DNA of 64,000 nucleotides from NCBI RefSeq assembly GCF_016695175.1, contig NZ_CP068023.1:2557501-2621500 (forward strand), given 5' to 3'. Made by a program: the position numbers and the translations under genes. Positions 26,190 to 33,432 of the stretch are shown here, in pieces; the stretch's first letter is position 1, and the number at the start of each line of letters is the position of its first letter. The notes under the pieces were generated by a model. That model was given only the letters and a program-made list of their open reading frames with translations, was not told where the DNA came from and did no database searches. This stretch comes from Pseudoalteromonas sp. GCY (GTDB lineage: Bacteria; Pseudomonadota; Gammaproteobacteria; Enterobacterales; Alteromonadaceae).

Positions 26190-26431
26190 GCAACCCCCTT
26201 ATCACCAAAAGCCATTCTCCGACTTTTTTCTGCAATAGCTAAATCACTCAAAAGCACCTTGTTTTTTGAAAGAGTGCAAATATCTAGAGCGTAACCAAAA
26301 GGAACTGGTCTAGCTCCTGTTAGGTAAGAGCGAGCTGTGTGAATACTGCTTGATGTCAAAGCAGCCAGCTCCTCTTTAACACGACCTTTTTCTTGCTTAC
26401 TTAACGTGGAATACCACCTTTGCAAATTCAT
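26186..26431 (-). CDS. Cro-like small DNA-binding protein
   Basis: ATG 26431 follows GAGGTT; the longer frame (from 26500) runs through the promoter region and is not preferred. The 81-aa product reads LAALTSSSIHTARSYLTGARPVPFGYALDIC, a helix-turn-helix with a Cro/C1 flavour. It is the first gene of the minus-strand early operon and is divergent from the repressor. Two palindromes of one family lie in the gap, so it and the repressor probably compete for them. Confidence 0.68.
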   Translation of the reverse strand: MNLQRWYSTLSKQEKGRVKEELAALTSSSIHTARSYLTGARPVPFGYALDICTLSKNKVLLSDLAIAEKSRRMAFGDKGVA

Positions 26432-26455
26432 AAAGATAACCTCTGTATACTTAAC

Positions 26456-26470
26456 GATACTGAGAGTATA
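26456..26470. promoter_or_regulatory. Putative phage operator, site 1
   Basis: The string GATACTGAGAGTATA is an imperfect copy of the 15-bp palindrome GATACTNNNAGTATC. It sits in the early promoter region just upstream of the Cro-like gene. Confidence 0.6.
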
Positions 26471-26522
26471 CACAAAGCAATTGATAGTCAACTTCTCCAT
26501 GTTAAAAAATTTGCTGTCTTTA

Positions 26523-26537
26523 GATACAACCAGTATC
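26523..26537. promoter_or_regulatory. Putative phage operator, site 2
   Basis: GATACAACCAGTATC, a second copy of the same 15-bp palindrome family, lies 37 bp upstream of the repressor start. Confidence 0.58.
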
Positions 26538-26573
26538 CTACTGATTAGTTGCTTTATTTTTATGAGTTAAGTT

Positions 26574-26951
26574 ATGGAACCGCACTGGGTATCAACAGCA
26601 AAAAGAAGAATGAAAACCCTCGGCATCACTCAAAGTGACCTCTTGGATGTTTTTGGGGTTACAACTAGGGGCGCTGTGGGTCACTACTTTTCAGGAAGAC
26701 AATCAATAAATGTCGAACAACTCGAAGCACTATCAGAAAGGCTCGGTATGAGAATTGACTATTATGAGGTTGATAAAGGTGATTTCTCTATCAAAGATAT
26801 TGAGCGAGTGCTCGACTCATGGCTACCGAGACTATCTCAAGTAGGGCTTGTTGAGTACAAGGCAGACCCATCAGCAATTAAGAAACTTCTCCTTTCATCA
26901 TTCATAGATGAATCCAATGGCGAAACCAGAGACGCCGCCAAAGAGGCATAA
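26574..26951 (+). CDS. Phage repressor (XRE/C1-type helix-turn-helix)
   Basis: The 125-aa product has an N-terminal XRE-type HTH (GITQSDLLDVFGVTTRGAVGHYFSGRQSINVEQLEALSERLGM). The ~60-residue C-terminal part probably dimerises. It has no LexA-like Ala-Gly/Ser-Lys protease signature that I can see, so induction by RecA cleavage is not indicated. It is divergent from the Cro-like gene and is followed at once by a strong terminator. It is the likely lysogeny repressor acting on the three palindromes. Confidence 0.78.
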   Translation: MEPHWVSTAKRRMKTLGITQSDLLDVFGVTTRGAVGHYFSGRQSINVEQLEALSERLGMRIDYYEVDKGDFSIKDIERVLDSWLPRLSQVGLVEYKADPSAIKKLLLSSFIDESNGETRDAAKEA

Positions 26952-26978
26952 AAAAAGAGCTAGAAAGCTCTTTTTTTT
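26951..26978. terminator. Bidirectional terminator between repressor and peptide cassette
   Basis: Stem 26951-26961 with 26966-26976, loop AGAA, is flanked by A6 and T8. It serves the repressor on the + strand and the four-gene cassette on the minus strand. Confidence 0.85.
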
Positions 26979-26984
26979 AATCTC

Positions 26985-27143
26985 TTATTTAGGGTCAAGC
27001 CCACTCCCGCTTGTTCGAGCTTGCAACTCTGGAGGCTCAACACCATTCCCACCAGTTCGAACCTGTAACTCAGGAGGCTCAACGCCATTCCCGCTTGTTC
27101 CACCACGAACGGTGTGACAATCAGATTTAATTAGCTTAATCAC
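26985..27143 (-). CDS. 52-aa Gly-rich repeat peptide (candidate secreted or modified peptide)
   Basis: GTG 27143 is preceded by AAGGAGAG with 7 nt spacing, a clear ribosome-binding site, 13 bp after the upstream gene. The product starts MIKLIKSDCHTVRGG, a short leader-like part ending in Gly-Gly. Three near-repeats of 14 residues follow (TSGNGVEPPELQVR, TGGNGVEPPELQAR, then a short TSGSGLDPK at the end), encoded by 42-bp direct repeats. There is no TM. The Gly-Gly end and repeated GxGxxxP core resemble precursor peptides, but no modifying enzyme or known leader class is recognised. It is the last gene of the cassette, just before the shared terminator. Confidence 0.7.
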   Translation of the reverse strand: MIKLIKSDCHTVRGGTSGNGVEPPELQVRTGGNGVEPPELQARTSGSGLDPK

Positions 27144-27156
27144 TTATTAACTCTCC

Positions 27157-27471
27157 TTAACTAGCCTTTTTAAGAGCTGCTTTTCTCACATCCAGAAAAC
27201 TAACATTACCGTTAACATCAACATTGATTGTTTCCTCGTGCTCCTCAATAGCTAAAATCAAGCCCTCTTCGAACTCTTTTAGCTTTTTGAGTTTTACATC
27301 AATATCAAGCTCGGACATAGCATCCTTGTATTGATAACCAAGCCTCAAAAATCTAGCCTCATTTGGTCTTTTCTTTGAATATGAGCGCTTTGAAACCTTG
27401 AAGTAAAATGAGATTGCTACCCCAAATGAAACAACAACGGTTGCAAATGTAAAAAAAGCAAACCAATCCAT
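27157..27471 (-). CDS. Small membrane protein with cytoplasmic helical domain
   Basis: ATG 27471 overlaps the previous stop (TAATG), so I prefer it to 27570. The 104-aa product has one N-terminal TM (WFAFFTFATVVVSFGVAISFYF), a basic stop-transfer stretch (KVSKRSYSKKRPNEARF), a charged coiled-coil-like part (VKLKKLKEFEEGLILAIEEHEE) and a short end (VDVNGNVSFLDVRKAALKKA). Base composition is AT-richer than the phage structural genes. Third gene of the cassette; no family known. Confidence 0.68.
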   Translation of the reverse strand: MDWFAFFTFATVVVSFGVAISFYFKVSKRSYSKKRPNEARFLRLGYQYKDAMSELDIDVKLKKLKEFEEGLILAIEEHEETINVDVNGNVSFLDVRKAALKKAS

Positions 27472-28043
27472 TAAACAATCATCTCCCTTGGTCTTATATA
27501 GACTAACGCATAAATCGCCATTGCGATTGACACGGAAAACGTTACAACAGTAACCACCAACGAATAACAATTATCTAACAAACCTGAACTAAATACAACT
27601 TTATCTAACAATCTAAGAAGATGCCAAAAAGCCATAAAAATAGATGCGGTGCATATCACCTTTGTTAGTTTTGAATGACTAATCAAACTCCTATGGTGCA
27701 ATAAGCAGATACACAGCACCAAAGAGATTTCTAAAGCTATCTTTTGAAAATACACAAATAACTCATAGGCGACTTGCGACAAACCACCCCTAAGCTCAAA
27801 CAAAATGTACTCAAGAAATATGCTTAACAGAAACACAGCCACAACACACAGGTATGAAATAAAACTACTAATTTCCTCCTGAAAGTAATGATTATACCTC
27901 CTACCCAACAACTCCGTAGGTGAGCATCGTGTCCTTATAAAAATAGCAACACAGCCAATAACCGTTGAAATCAAACTCAAATAGTAACCAGCTGTATAAA
28001 AGCCATGTAACGAAAAATTGGACAATTTACCCCCCCATTTCAC
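27471..28043 (-). CDS. Multi-pass membrane protein of the accessory cassette
   Basis: The 190-aa product has about five predicted TM helices (YYLSLISTVIGCVAIFI, FISYLCVVAVFLLSIFL, IALEISLVLCICLL, VICTASIFMAFWHLLRLL, LVVTVVTFSVSIAMAIYALVYI). It starts at GTG 28043 inside the end of the 53-aa gene. A run of seven G (28030-28036) lies at codons 3-5, a possible slippage site. It could be an effector, exporter or immunity component; sequence alone does not say. It overlaps the 104-aa gene by 1 bp. Confidence 0.68.
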   Translation of the reverse strand: MKWGGKLSNFSLHGFYTAGYYLSLISTVIGCVAIFIRTRCSPTELLGRRYNHYFQEEISSFISYLCVVAVFLLSIFLEYILFELRGGLSQVAYELFVYFQKIALEISLVLCICLLHHRSLISHSKLTKVICTASIFMAFWHLLRLLDKVVFSSGLLDNCYSLVVTVVTFSVSIAMAIYALVYIRPREMIV

Positions 28044-28188
28044 TCACATTATTAGCCACTAGGCCAGAGGTTGCTTCGGGTTTGGACTCCTCCTCACCTT
28101 TCTTTGGGTCAAAAGGGCTAGTACCAATACCACCAAAAACTTTAACCAAACTTTCTTTTGGCAACTCACACTGTACTTTAATTCTCAT
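28027..28188 (-). CDS. 53-aa peptide with Gly-Gly/DP motif, first gene of the cassette
   Basis: ATG 28188 follows GGTGG; the longer frame to 28257 is not favoured. The product starts MRIKVQCELPKESLVKVFGG and continues IGTSPFDPKKGEEESKPEA. The piece FGGIGTSPFDPK parallels RGGTSGNGVEPP and TSGSGLDPK in the last gene of the same operon. The two peptides therefore appear related and bracket two membrane proteins. It is divergent from xis, sharing a control region with a phage-type operator. Function unknown. Confidence 0.66.
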   Translation of the reverse strand: MRIKVQCELPKESLVKVFGGIGTSPFDPKKGEEESKPEATSGLVANNVSEMGG

Positions 28189-28260
28189 AATACAACCACC
28201 GTATTTAAAATAACAAAAAAGATAATATATGTTGACAACGAACAAATCAATCACCAAAAT

Positions 28261-28275
28261 GATACTTACAGTATC
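28261..28275. promoter_or_regulatory. Putative phage operator, site 3
   Basis: GATACTTACAGTATC is a perfect 6+6 palindrome in the gap between the peptide cassette and xis-int. It is the best copy of the motif also seen twice upstream of the repressor and Cro-like genes. Confidence 0.62.
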
Positions 28276-28350
28276 ACTTTGACACTTTCAAATATATCAT
28301 AGTGGCACCTGTTTATCATCGAATTTACTAAACACTAGAGAGATTTAACA

Positions 28351-28545
28351 ATGGAAACATATGTACAGCTAGGTTGGGTATTACCACCAGTATTTGAGCG
28401 ATTAAAAGGGATTAAAAAAGATATGCTGGATTGTCGCCGCAAAGATGGAAAGATCCCTGAGGGGCATATATGGCGAAAAGCACCAGACGGGCGCGTTTAT
28501 TACCATTTCGAGCGTTGGAATGAATACGTAGAGAACACGCTGTAA
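28351..28545 (+). CDS. Excisionase-like protein
   Basis: This 64-aa basic protein (METYVQLGWVLPPVFERLKG...HIWRKAPDGRVYYHFERWNEYV) has the shape of the excisionase-like family found just upstream of phage integrases. It ends with TAATG overlapping the int start by 1 bp. It would direct excision and bind near the attachment arms. Confidence 0.75.
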   Translation: METYVQLGWVLPPVFERLKGIKKDMLDCRRKDGKIPEGHIWRKAPDGRVYYHFERWNEYVENTL

Positions 28546-29804
28546 TGAGTGATTTAAAGGACTATGCCGACCAGTTCGAAGGCATTGAGATACACGGCAA
28601 ATGGATTCGTATTTTTTTTAGGTTTCGCGGTGTACGTTGCCGCGAAGCACTAAAAGGCTTAAAGGTTACTAGGTCAAACATTAAGTTTGCCGTTAATAAA
28701 CGCGCGGCAATTCTCCACGAAATTGCCACCAACACATTTGACTATGCCAGGCACTTTCCTGATTCACAGCGCGCGCACATTTGGAGTGCGCCACAAAATG
28801 AAATTCCCACCGTTCGTGATGCGTTGGAAGTTTGGTTAAGCGTTAAAAAAACCCAAATTGCACACAGCACGCATCGTTCTTACGACAATAAAATCAAAAA
28901 TCACATCCTGCCTAAGTGGGGAGCGCATAGGCTCAACCAAATAAAACAGAGTGATTTAAAGGTTTGGATTAGCGTTGACTTGGCTAACCTGAGCAATAAG
29001 ACCATCAATGAGTTATTGATACCGTTTCGTGGTGTGTTTCATGATGCAAAGGCGGATAGGCTATTAGAGTTCAGCCCATTTGACTACATTGACAATTTAA
29101 AGGTGGTTAGGGATGAGCCAGACCCATTTACAAGGGAGGAAATAAACACGTTTGCAAACACACCTACAAGCCGCCCACAGGAAGTGAATGCGTTTGTATT
29201 TTGTTGCTGGACGGGTTTGCGCCTGTCTGAGTTATTGGCGCTAGCGTGGGAAGATGTAGACCTAGACAAAGGCACTATCAAAGTGCAGCGCGCTATTGTG
29301 CTTGGGCGCTATAAAGTACCCAAGACGCGCGGCAGTGTGCGAACGGTGCATTTGCTTGCGCCAGCACTTGAAATAATACGCAAGCAATTGGCACTTAGCG
29401 CAATGTTAGCGCCGAGGAAAATCACGGTGACGCAGCAGGATAATAAAACGGCTAAATCGGAGAGTGTACGTTTTGTGTTTGTGAACTCACTTTCTCACGA
29501 CGAACTAAAAGGCGAAGCCCCCTACCGTGACCGCTTTTTTAAAACCCATCTTAAAAAGGCCAAAATTCGTTATCGTGGTCCAAGTCAAGCAAGGCACACT
29601 TTTGCCAGTCAATTGCTAACTGCGGGTGTTAACGAACGTTGGATTGCAAATCAAATGGGGCATACATCAACCAAGATGATTGAGCAGCATTATGGAAAAT
29701 GGATGGAACAAGAAGTGCCAGATATGGCTAGTAGAGCAAGCAAATATTTAGGATTTGAAGACACTAAAATCACTCCGCGTATCCCCAAAATGTCCCCAAA
29801 ATAA
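28545..29804 (+). CDS. int: Tyrosine recombinase integrase
   Basis: The 419-aa integrase has an N-terminal arm-binding domain of the DUF3596 style (FRGVRCREALKGL, ATNTFDYARHFP), a core-binding SAM-like domain, and the catalytic C-terminal domain. Visible residues are Arg in TGLRLSE (~226), RHTFAS (Arg ~350), MGHTS (His ~373) and Tyr in EQHYGKW (~383). The usual His two before the second Arg is replaced (SQARH), as in several relatives. It lies beside attR with its 3' end 39 bp from the core, and targets tRNA-Ser. PM2 itself lacks an integrase. Confidence 0.92.
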   Translation: MSDLKDYADQFEGIEIHGKWIRIFFRFRGVRCREALKGLKVTRSNIKFAVNKRAAILHEIATNTFDYARHFPDSQRAHIWSAPQNEIPTVRDALEVWLSVKKTQIAHSTHRSYDNKIKNHILPKWGAHRLNQIKQSDLKVWISVDLANLSNKTINELLIPFRGVFHDAKADRLLEFSPFDYIDNLKVVRDEPDPFTREEINTFANTPTSRPQEVNAFVFCCWTGLRLSELLALAWEDVDLDKGTIKVQRAIVLGRYKVPKTRGSVRTVHLLAPALEIIRKQLALSAMLAPRKITVTQQDNKTAKSESVRFVFVNSLSHDELKGEAPYRDRFFKTHLKKAKIRYRGPSQARHTFASQLLTAGVNERWIANQMGHTSTKMIEQHYGKWMEQEVPDMASRASKYLGFEDTKITPRIPKMSPK

Positions 29805-29843
29805 CAAGCGAGCGTGATAAGTGATTGATTTTAAAGAGGAAAA

Positions 29844-29871
29844 AATGGCGGAGAGAGAGGGAGTCGAACCC
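29844..29871. other. attR of the prophage, inside tRNA-Ser
   Basis: The 28 bp identical to attL (15385-15412) begin two bases outside the tRNA 3' end, so integration keeps the tRNA gene intact on this side. Confidence 0.88.
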
Positions 29872-29936
29872 TCGATACGCTATAAACGTATACACGAGTT
29901 CCAGTCGTGCGCCTTAAGCCACTCAGCCATCTCTCC
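29846..29936 (-). tRNA. tRNA-Ser (anticodon GGA)
   Basis: A 91-nt class II tRNA: acceptor GGAGAGA/TCTCTCC, D-arm GCTGAGTGG, anticodon stem CACGA with loop CTGGAAC (GGA), a long variable arm, T-arm GGTTCGACTCC, and encoded CCA. It is the integration target of the prophage. Confidence 0.95.
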
Positions 29937-30025
29937 GCACTGAATTGCGGGGCTAATACTATGAAAAGCCTCGCACTTTATCAAGCAGTTTTTTGCTTTT
30001 AGGATCTATTTGTCTATTAATCCTA

Positions 30026-31069
30026 CTATTTCTGCAAGGATGCAGAAAAATCTAGCATGCGATTTAGCGAACGTAGTGCGCCTTCACGCAACTCCATATC
30101 AACGAAGACTTCTTTGCCTTGTGGGCTGATAAGCGCTTCTTCAATTGCCTGTAGGCCGTTCATTGCCATCCAAGGGCAATGGGCACAGCTACGACATGTA
30201 GCGCCTTCACCAGCGGTTGGTGCTTCGAAGAACTCTTTCTCAGGGCAAAGTTGCTGCATTTTGTAGAAGATACCGCGATCGGTGGCAACGATAAACTTCT
30301 GATTATCCATTTCTTGCGCAGCTTTAATTAACTGACTCGTTGAGCCTACTGCATCCGCTAAGTCTACGATTTCCGCAGGAGACTCAGGGTGAACCAGTAC
30401 CGCAGCGTCAGGATGTAGCTGCTTCATGTCTTTAAGGGCTTTGGTTTTAAATTCATCATGAACGATACACGCACCGTTCCACATGATCATATCGGCGCCC
30501 GTTTTCTTTTGGATATAAGAACCCAAGTGCTTATCCGGACCCCAGATGATTTTTTCGCCTTGCTCATCAAGGTGCTCAACAATCTCAAGCGCGCAAGAAG
30601 AGGTGACGATCCAATCCGCTCTGGCCTTTACCGCAGTTGAGGTATTGGCGTATACCACCACTTTTCTGTCTGGATGTTGATCGCAAAACGCAGAAAACTC
30701 GTCTATGGGGCAGCCTACGTCCAACGAGCAAGTTGCTTCGAGTGTTGGCATCACAACGGTTTTGTGCGGTGTTAATATTTTTGCCGTTTCGCCCATAAAG
30801 CGCACGCCCGCGACGATGATCATGTCTTTGTCTTCTTGCTTAGCGCCAAACCGTGCCATTTCTAATGAATCAGCAACACAACCGCCAGTTTCTTCAGCAA
30901 GTGCTTGGATCTCAGGATCAGTATAATAATGGGCAACCAGTACCGCATTTTTTTCAACTAATAGCGCTTTGATACGCGCTTTATACTCTGCTTTTTCTTC
31001 AACGGTAAGAGGGGCAGGTTTTGGAGGGAAGATATAATCTTCCGGCATAATACGTTCAGCTAGACTCAT
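30026..31069 (-). CDS. nadA: Quinolinate synthase A
   Basis: This 4Fe-4S enzyme condenses iminoaspartate and dihydroxyacetone phosphate to quinolinate in NAD synthesis. ATG 31069 ([12 protein letters not shown]) gives 347 aa, the same as E. coli NadA, so I prefer it to 31090. Hallmarks are [38 protein letters not shown], and [15 protein letters not shown] with the cluster Cys residues at the C-terminal side. It lies between tRNA-Ser and the tRNA-Lys array; nadB is not nearby. Confidence 0.96.
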   Translation of the reverse strand: MSLAERIMPEDYIFPPKPAPLTVEEKAEYKARIKALLVEKNAVLVAHYYTDPEIQALAEETGGCVADSLEMARFGAKQEDKDMIIVAGVRFMGETAKILTPHKTVVMPTLEATCSLDVGCPIDEFSAFCDQHPDRKVVVYANTSTAVKARADWIVTSSCALEIVEHLDEQGEKIIWGPDKHLGSYIQKKTGADMIMWNGACIVHDEFKTKALKDMKQLHPDAAVLVHPESPAEIVDLADAVGSTSQLIKAAQEMDNQKFIVATDRGIFYKMQQLCPEKEFFEAPTAGEGATCRSCAHCPWMAMNGLQAIEEALISPQGKEVFVDMELREGALRSLNRMLDFSASLQK

Positions 31070-31202
31070 TTCTCGACCACTAGTCCACATTGCATAATTA
31101 GGTAGAATTATACGAAAAATACAGGGGTAATCCTAGCGAATGTTTAGCTCAAAATGGCGAGTTTAAGAAAGTATTTTGAATAATATATGAAGAATAAGAG
31201 GA

Positions 31203-31278
31203 TGGTGGGTCATGATGGACTCGAACCATCGACCAATGGATTAAAAGTCCACTGCTCTACCAACTGAGCTAATGACCC
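31203..31278 (-). tRNA. tRNA-Lys (TTT), copy 8 (promoter-distal)
   Basis: Full cloverleaf: GGGTCAT acceptor, loop CTTTTAA with anticodon TTT, GGTTCGAGTCC T-arm, encoded CCA. It is last in the direction of transcription. Confidence 0.95.
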
Positions 31279-31432
31279 GCTCAAGCATTAAAAGTGCCAT
31301 TAATTCATCCTGAAGAGGTGTTCCGGCTCGTCGTCCCGACTCGCGTTCAAAAAGCTGTGAAGCCTTGCTTCGGTCTTTTTTCACCCAACTGAGCTAATGA
31401 CTTGCTCAAAATTGAATTCGTATGCTTGTAAG

Positions 31433-31508
31433 TGGTGGGTCATGATGGACTCGAACCATCGACCAATGGATTAAAAGTCCACTGCTCTACCAACTGAGCT
31501 AATGACCC
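31433..31508 (-). tRNA. tRNA-Lys (TTT), copy 7
   Basis: Identical in sequence to the other seven copies; long spacers on both sides. Confidence 0.95.
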
Positions 31509-31662
31509 GCTCAAACATTAAAAGTGCCATTAATTCATCCTGAAGAGGTGTTCCGGCTTGTCGTCCTGACTCGCGTTCAAAAAGCTGCGAAGCGTTGCTT
31601 CGGTCTTTTTTCACCCAACTGAGCTAATGACTTGCTCAAAATTGAATTCGTATGCTTGTAAG

Positions 31663-31738
31663 TGGTGGGTCATGATGGACTCGAACCATCGACCAATGGA
31701 TTAAAAGTCCACTGCTCTACCAACTGAGCTAATGACCC
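31663..31738 (-). tRNA. tRNA-Lys (TTT), copy 6
   Basis: Identical copy, with 154-bp spacers on both sides. Confidence 0.95.
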
Positions 31739-31892
31739 GCTCAAACATTAAAAGTGCCATTAATTCATCCTGAAGAGGTGTTCCGGCTCGTCGTCCTGAC
31801 CCGCGTTCAAAAAGCTGCGAAGCGTTGCTTCGGTCTTTTTTCACCCAACTGAGCTAATGACCTGCTCAAAATCGAATTCGCAAGCTTATAAG

Positions 31893-31968
31893 TGGTGGGT
31901 CATGATGGACTCGAACCATCGACCAATGGATTAAAAGTCCACTGCTCTACCAACTGAGCTAATGACCC
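31893..31968 (-). tRNA. tRNA-Lys (TTT), copy 5
   Basis: Identical copy, with a long spacer on the left and a 29-bp spacer on the right. Confidence 0.95.
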
Positions 31969-31997
31969 GCTCAAAATCGAATTCATATGCTTGTAAG

Positions 31998-32073
31998 TGG
32001 TGGGTCATGATGGACTCGAACCATCGACCAATGGATTAAAAGTCCACTGCTCTACCAACTGAGCTAATGACCC
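31998..32073 (-). tRNA. tRNA-Lys (TTT), copy 4
   Basis: Identical copy, with a 29-bp spacer on the left and a long spacer on the right. Confidence 0.95.
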
Positions 32074-32227
32074 GCTCAAGCATTAAAAGTGCCATTGATT
32101 CATCCTGAAGAGGTGTTCCGGCTCGTCGTCCCGACTCGCGTTCAAAAAGCTGTGAAGCCTTGCTTCGGTCTTTTTTCACCCAACTGAGCTAATGACTTGC
32201 TCAAAATTGAATCCGTATGCTTGTAAG

Positions 32228-32303
32228 TGGTGGGTCATGATGGACTCGAACCATCGACCAATGGATTAAAAGTCCACTGCTCTACCAACTGAGCTAATGA
32301 CCC
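32228..32303 (-). tRNA. tRNA-Lys (TTT), copy 3
   Basis: Identical copy, with a long spacer on the left and a 30-bp spacer on the right. Confidence 0.95.
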
Positions 32304-32333
32304 GCTCAAAATCGAATTCGCAAGCTTATAAAG

Positions 32334-32409
32334 TGGTGGGTCATGATGGACTCGAACCATCGACCAATGGATTAAAAGTCCACTGCTCTACCAACTGAGC
32401 TAATGACCC
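32334..32409 (-). tRNA. tRNA-Lys (TTT), copy 2
   Basis: Identical copy between two 30-bp spacers. Confidence 0.95.
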
Positions 32410-32439
32410 GCTCAAATATGAATTCTAAAGCTTGTAAAG

Positions 32440-32515
32440 TGGTGGGTCATGATGGACTCGAACCATCGACCAATGGATTAAAAGTCCACTGCTCTACCAA
32501 CTGAGCTAATGACCC
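32440..32515 (-). tRNA. tRNA-Lys (TTT), copy 1 (promoter-proximal)
   Basis: Identical copy, nearest the predicted promoter at 32563-32590. Confidence 0.95.
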
Positions 32516-32562
32516 ACTTAACGCAGCAGTTTTTTGTTACCAATCGCCTGCTGCGGGCGCTT

Positions 32563-32590
32563 ATAATACTTATTTAAATTTTGAGTGCAA
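32563..32590 (-). promoter_or_regulatory. Probable sigma-70 promoter of the tRNA-Lys array
   Basis: On the minus strand TTGCAC (32590-32585) and TATTAT (32568-32563) are 16 bp apart. They are followed by a GC-rich discriminator (GCGCCCGC), the mark of stringently controlled stable-RNA promoters. Upstream is A/T-rich. Confidence 0.6.
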
Positions 32591-32664
32591 CTGAAATAGC
32601 TAGTTTTTTTCACTTTTTATGACTAAGCGCCTAATTTTAAGGCACTCAGCTCAAAAAGTGATAA

Positions 32665-33420
32665 TTACATCTTCGCTAAACGCTCTGTTGCCAATTTTGC
32701 AGGAGTCGTACTTGGATACTCTTTAATCAATTTATTAAGGAGCGTCTTCGCTTCAGCGGCTTGTCCCTGTTTATGTAAAATAGTACCCAGCTTTAACATC
32801 GCTTCTGGACGTTTATTCGATTCAGGGAAATTATCAACAACGGTTGCAAAATGAGACTTGGCTTTACCATCGTCAGATTTTATCAAGAATAGCTGACCCA
32901 ACCAGTAATGCGCGTTCGGCACATATACTGAGTTTGGATACTGCTGTAAGAAACTTTGAAACTCAGGGATCGCCGCATCGTAGCGCTTATCCTTCATTAT
33001 CATGTTTACTGTACGGTCGTACGCTTCATTCTCAGACAGATTACTACTGAATGCTTGCTCTGGTGTAACATCAGGCGTTACCGCGGCTGCGGTGGATTGT
33101 GACTGGTCATAAGCTTGACTGACGCGATTTTCAATCTCTTGATACAACTCACGTTGACGTTGTAGCACTTTTTCAAGCTTATAGCTCTGCTCTTCTGTCA
33201 CACCGCGCACTTGGCTTACTTCTTCTTGCAAAAGATTAAGCTGTTGCTGTAACTCAGCCTGTAGCAAATTGCGGGTTCTCATCATACTCTCAAGTTGAGA
33301 GACACGTTCTTCTAGTGTTTGATTTGAATTTGCAGCTTCTGAAACAGGAGCGGGAGCAGCCCAAACTTGGGCGCTCCCGCTCATGAGTAAGAATGCTGCC
33401 AAAATAGTATTCGGCTTCAT
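32665..33420 (-). CDS. cpoB: Cell-division coordinator CpoB (YbgF)
   Basis: This periplasmic TPR protein links peptidoglycan synthesis (PBP1B) with Tol-Pal constriction. The 251-aa product has a signal peptide ending at WAAPA, an N-terminal trimerising coiled coil (LEERVSQLESMMRTRNLLQAELQQQLNLL), a Ser/Thr/Pro linker and C-terminal TPR repeats (RYDAAIPEFQSFLQQYPNS, YWLGQLFLIKSDDGKAKSHF, EAMLKLGTILHKQGQAAEAKTLL). It is the last gene of the tol-pal cluster, 12 bp after pal. The tRNA-Lys promoter follows. Confidence 0.93.
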   Translation of the reverse strand: MKPNTILAAFLLMSGSAQVWAAPAPVSEAANSNQTLEERVSQLESMMRTRNLLQAELQQQLNLLQEEVSQVRGVTEEQSYKLEKVLQRQRELYQEIENRVSQAYDQSQSTAAAVTPDVTPEQAFSSNLSENEAYDRTVNMIMKDKRYDAAIPEFQSFLQQYPNSVYVPNAHYWLGQLFLIKSDDGKAKSHFATVVDNFPESNKRPEAMLKLGTILHKQGQAAEAKTLLNKLIKEYPSTTPAKLATERLAKM

Positions 33421-33432
33421 AATAACTCTTTC

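Larger units (their letters stand above)
31203..32515 (-). repeat. Eight-copy tRNA-Lys array with repeated spacers
   Basis: Eight identical 76-nt tRNA genes are separated by two spacer types: about 29-30 bp (three times) and about 154 bp (four times: 31279-31432, 31509-31662, 31739-31892, 32074-32227). Each long spacer contains a truncated tRNA-Lys 5' part (GTCATTAGCTCAGTTGG) followed by a ~100-bp repeat with a GAAGC-CTT-GCTTC-type hairpin. This indicates expansion by unequal recombination of a tRNA/pseudo-tRNA unit. Confidence 0.9.

Noticed and set aside
26908-27117. Pro/Ser-rich + strand ORF downstream of the repressor
   Set aside because: It starts inside the repressor gene, crosses the terminator, and is antisense to the peptide gene at 26985-27143, which has a good ribosome-binding site.
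15385-29871. Tailed-phage or plasmid interpretation of the island
   Set aside because: There is no terminase, portal, tail or partition gene. The capsid protein, small TM proteins and P9-type ATPase fit a tailless membrane-containing virus.
31203-32515. A CRISPR-like regular repeat array
   Set aside because: The repeats are full 76-nt tRNA-Lys genes and the spacers are themselves repeated, not unique.
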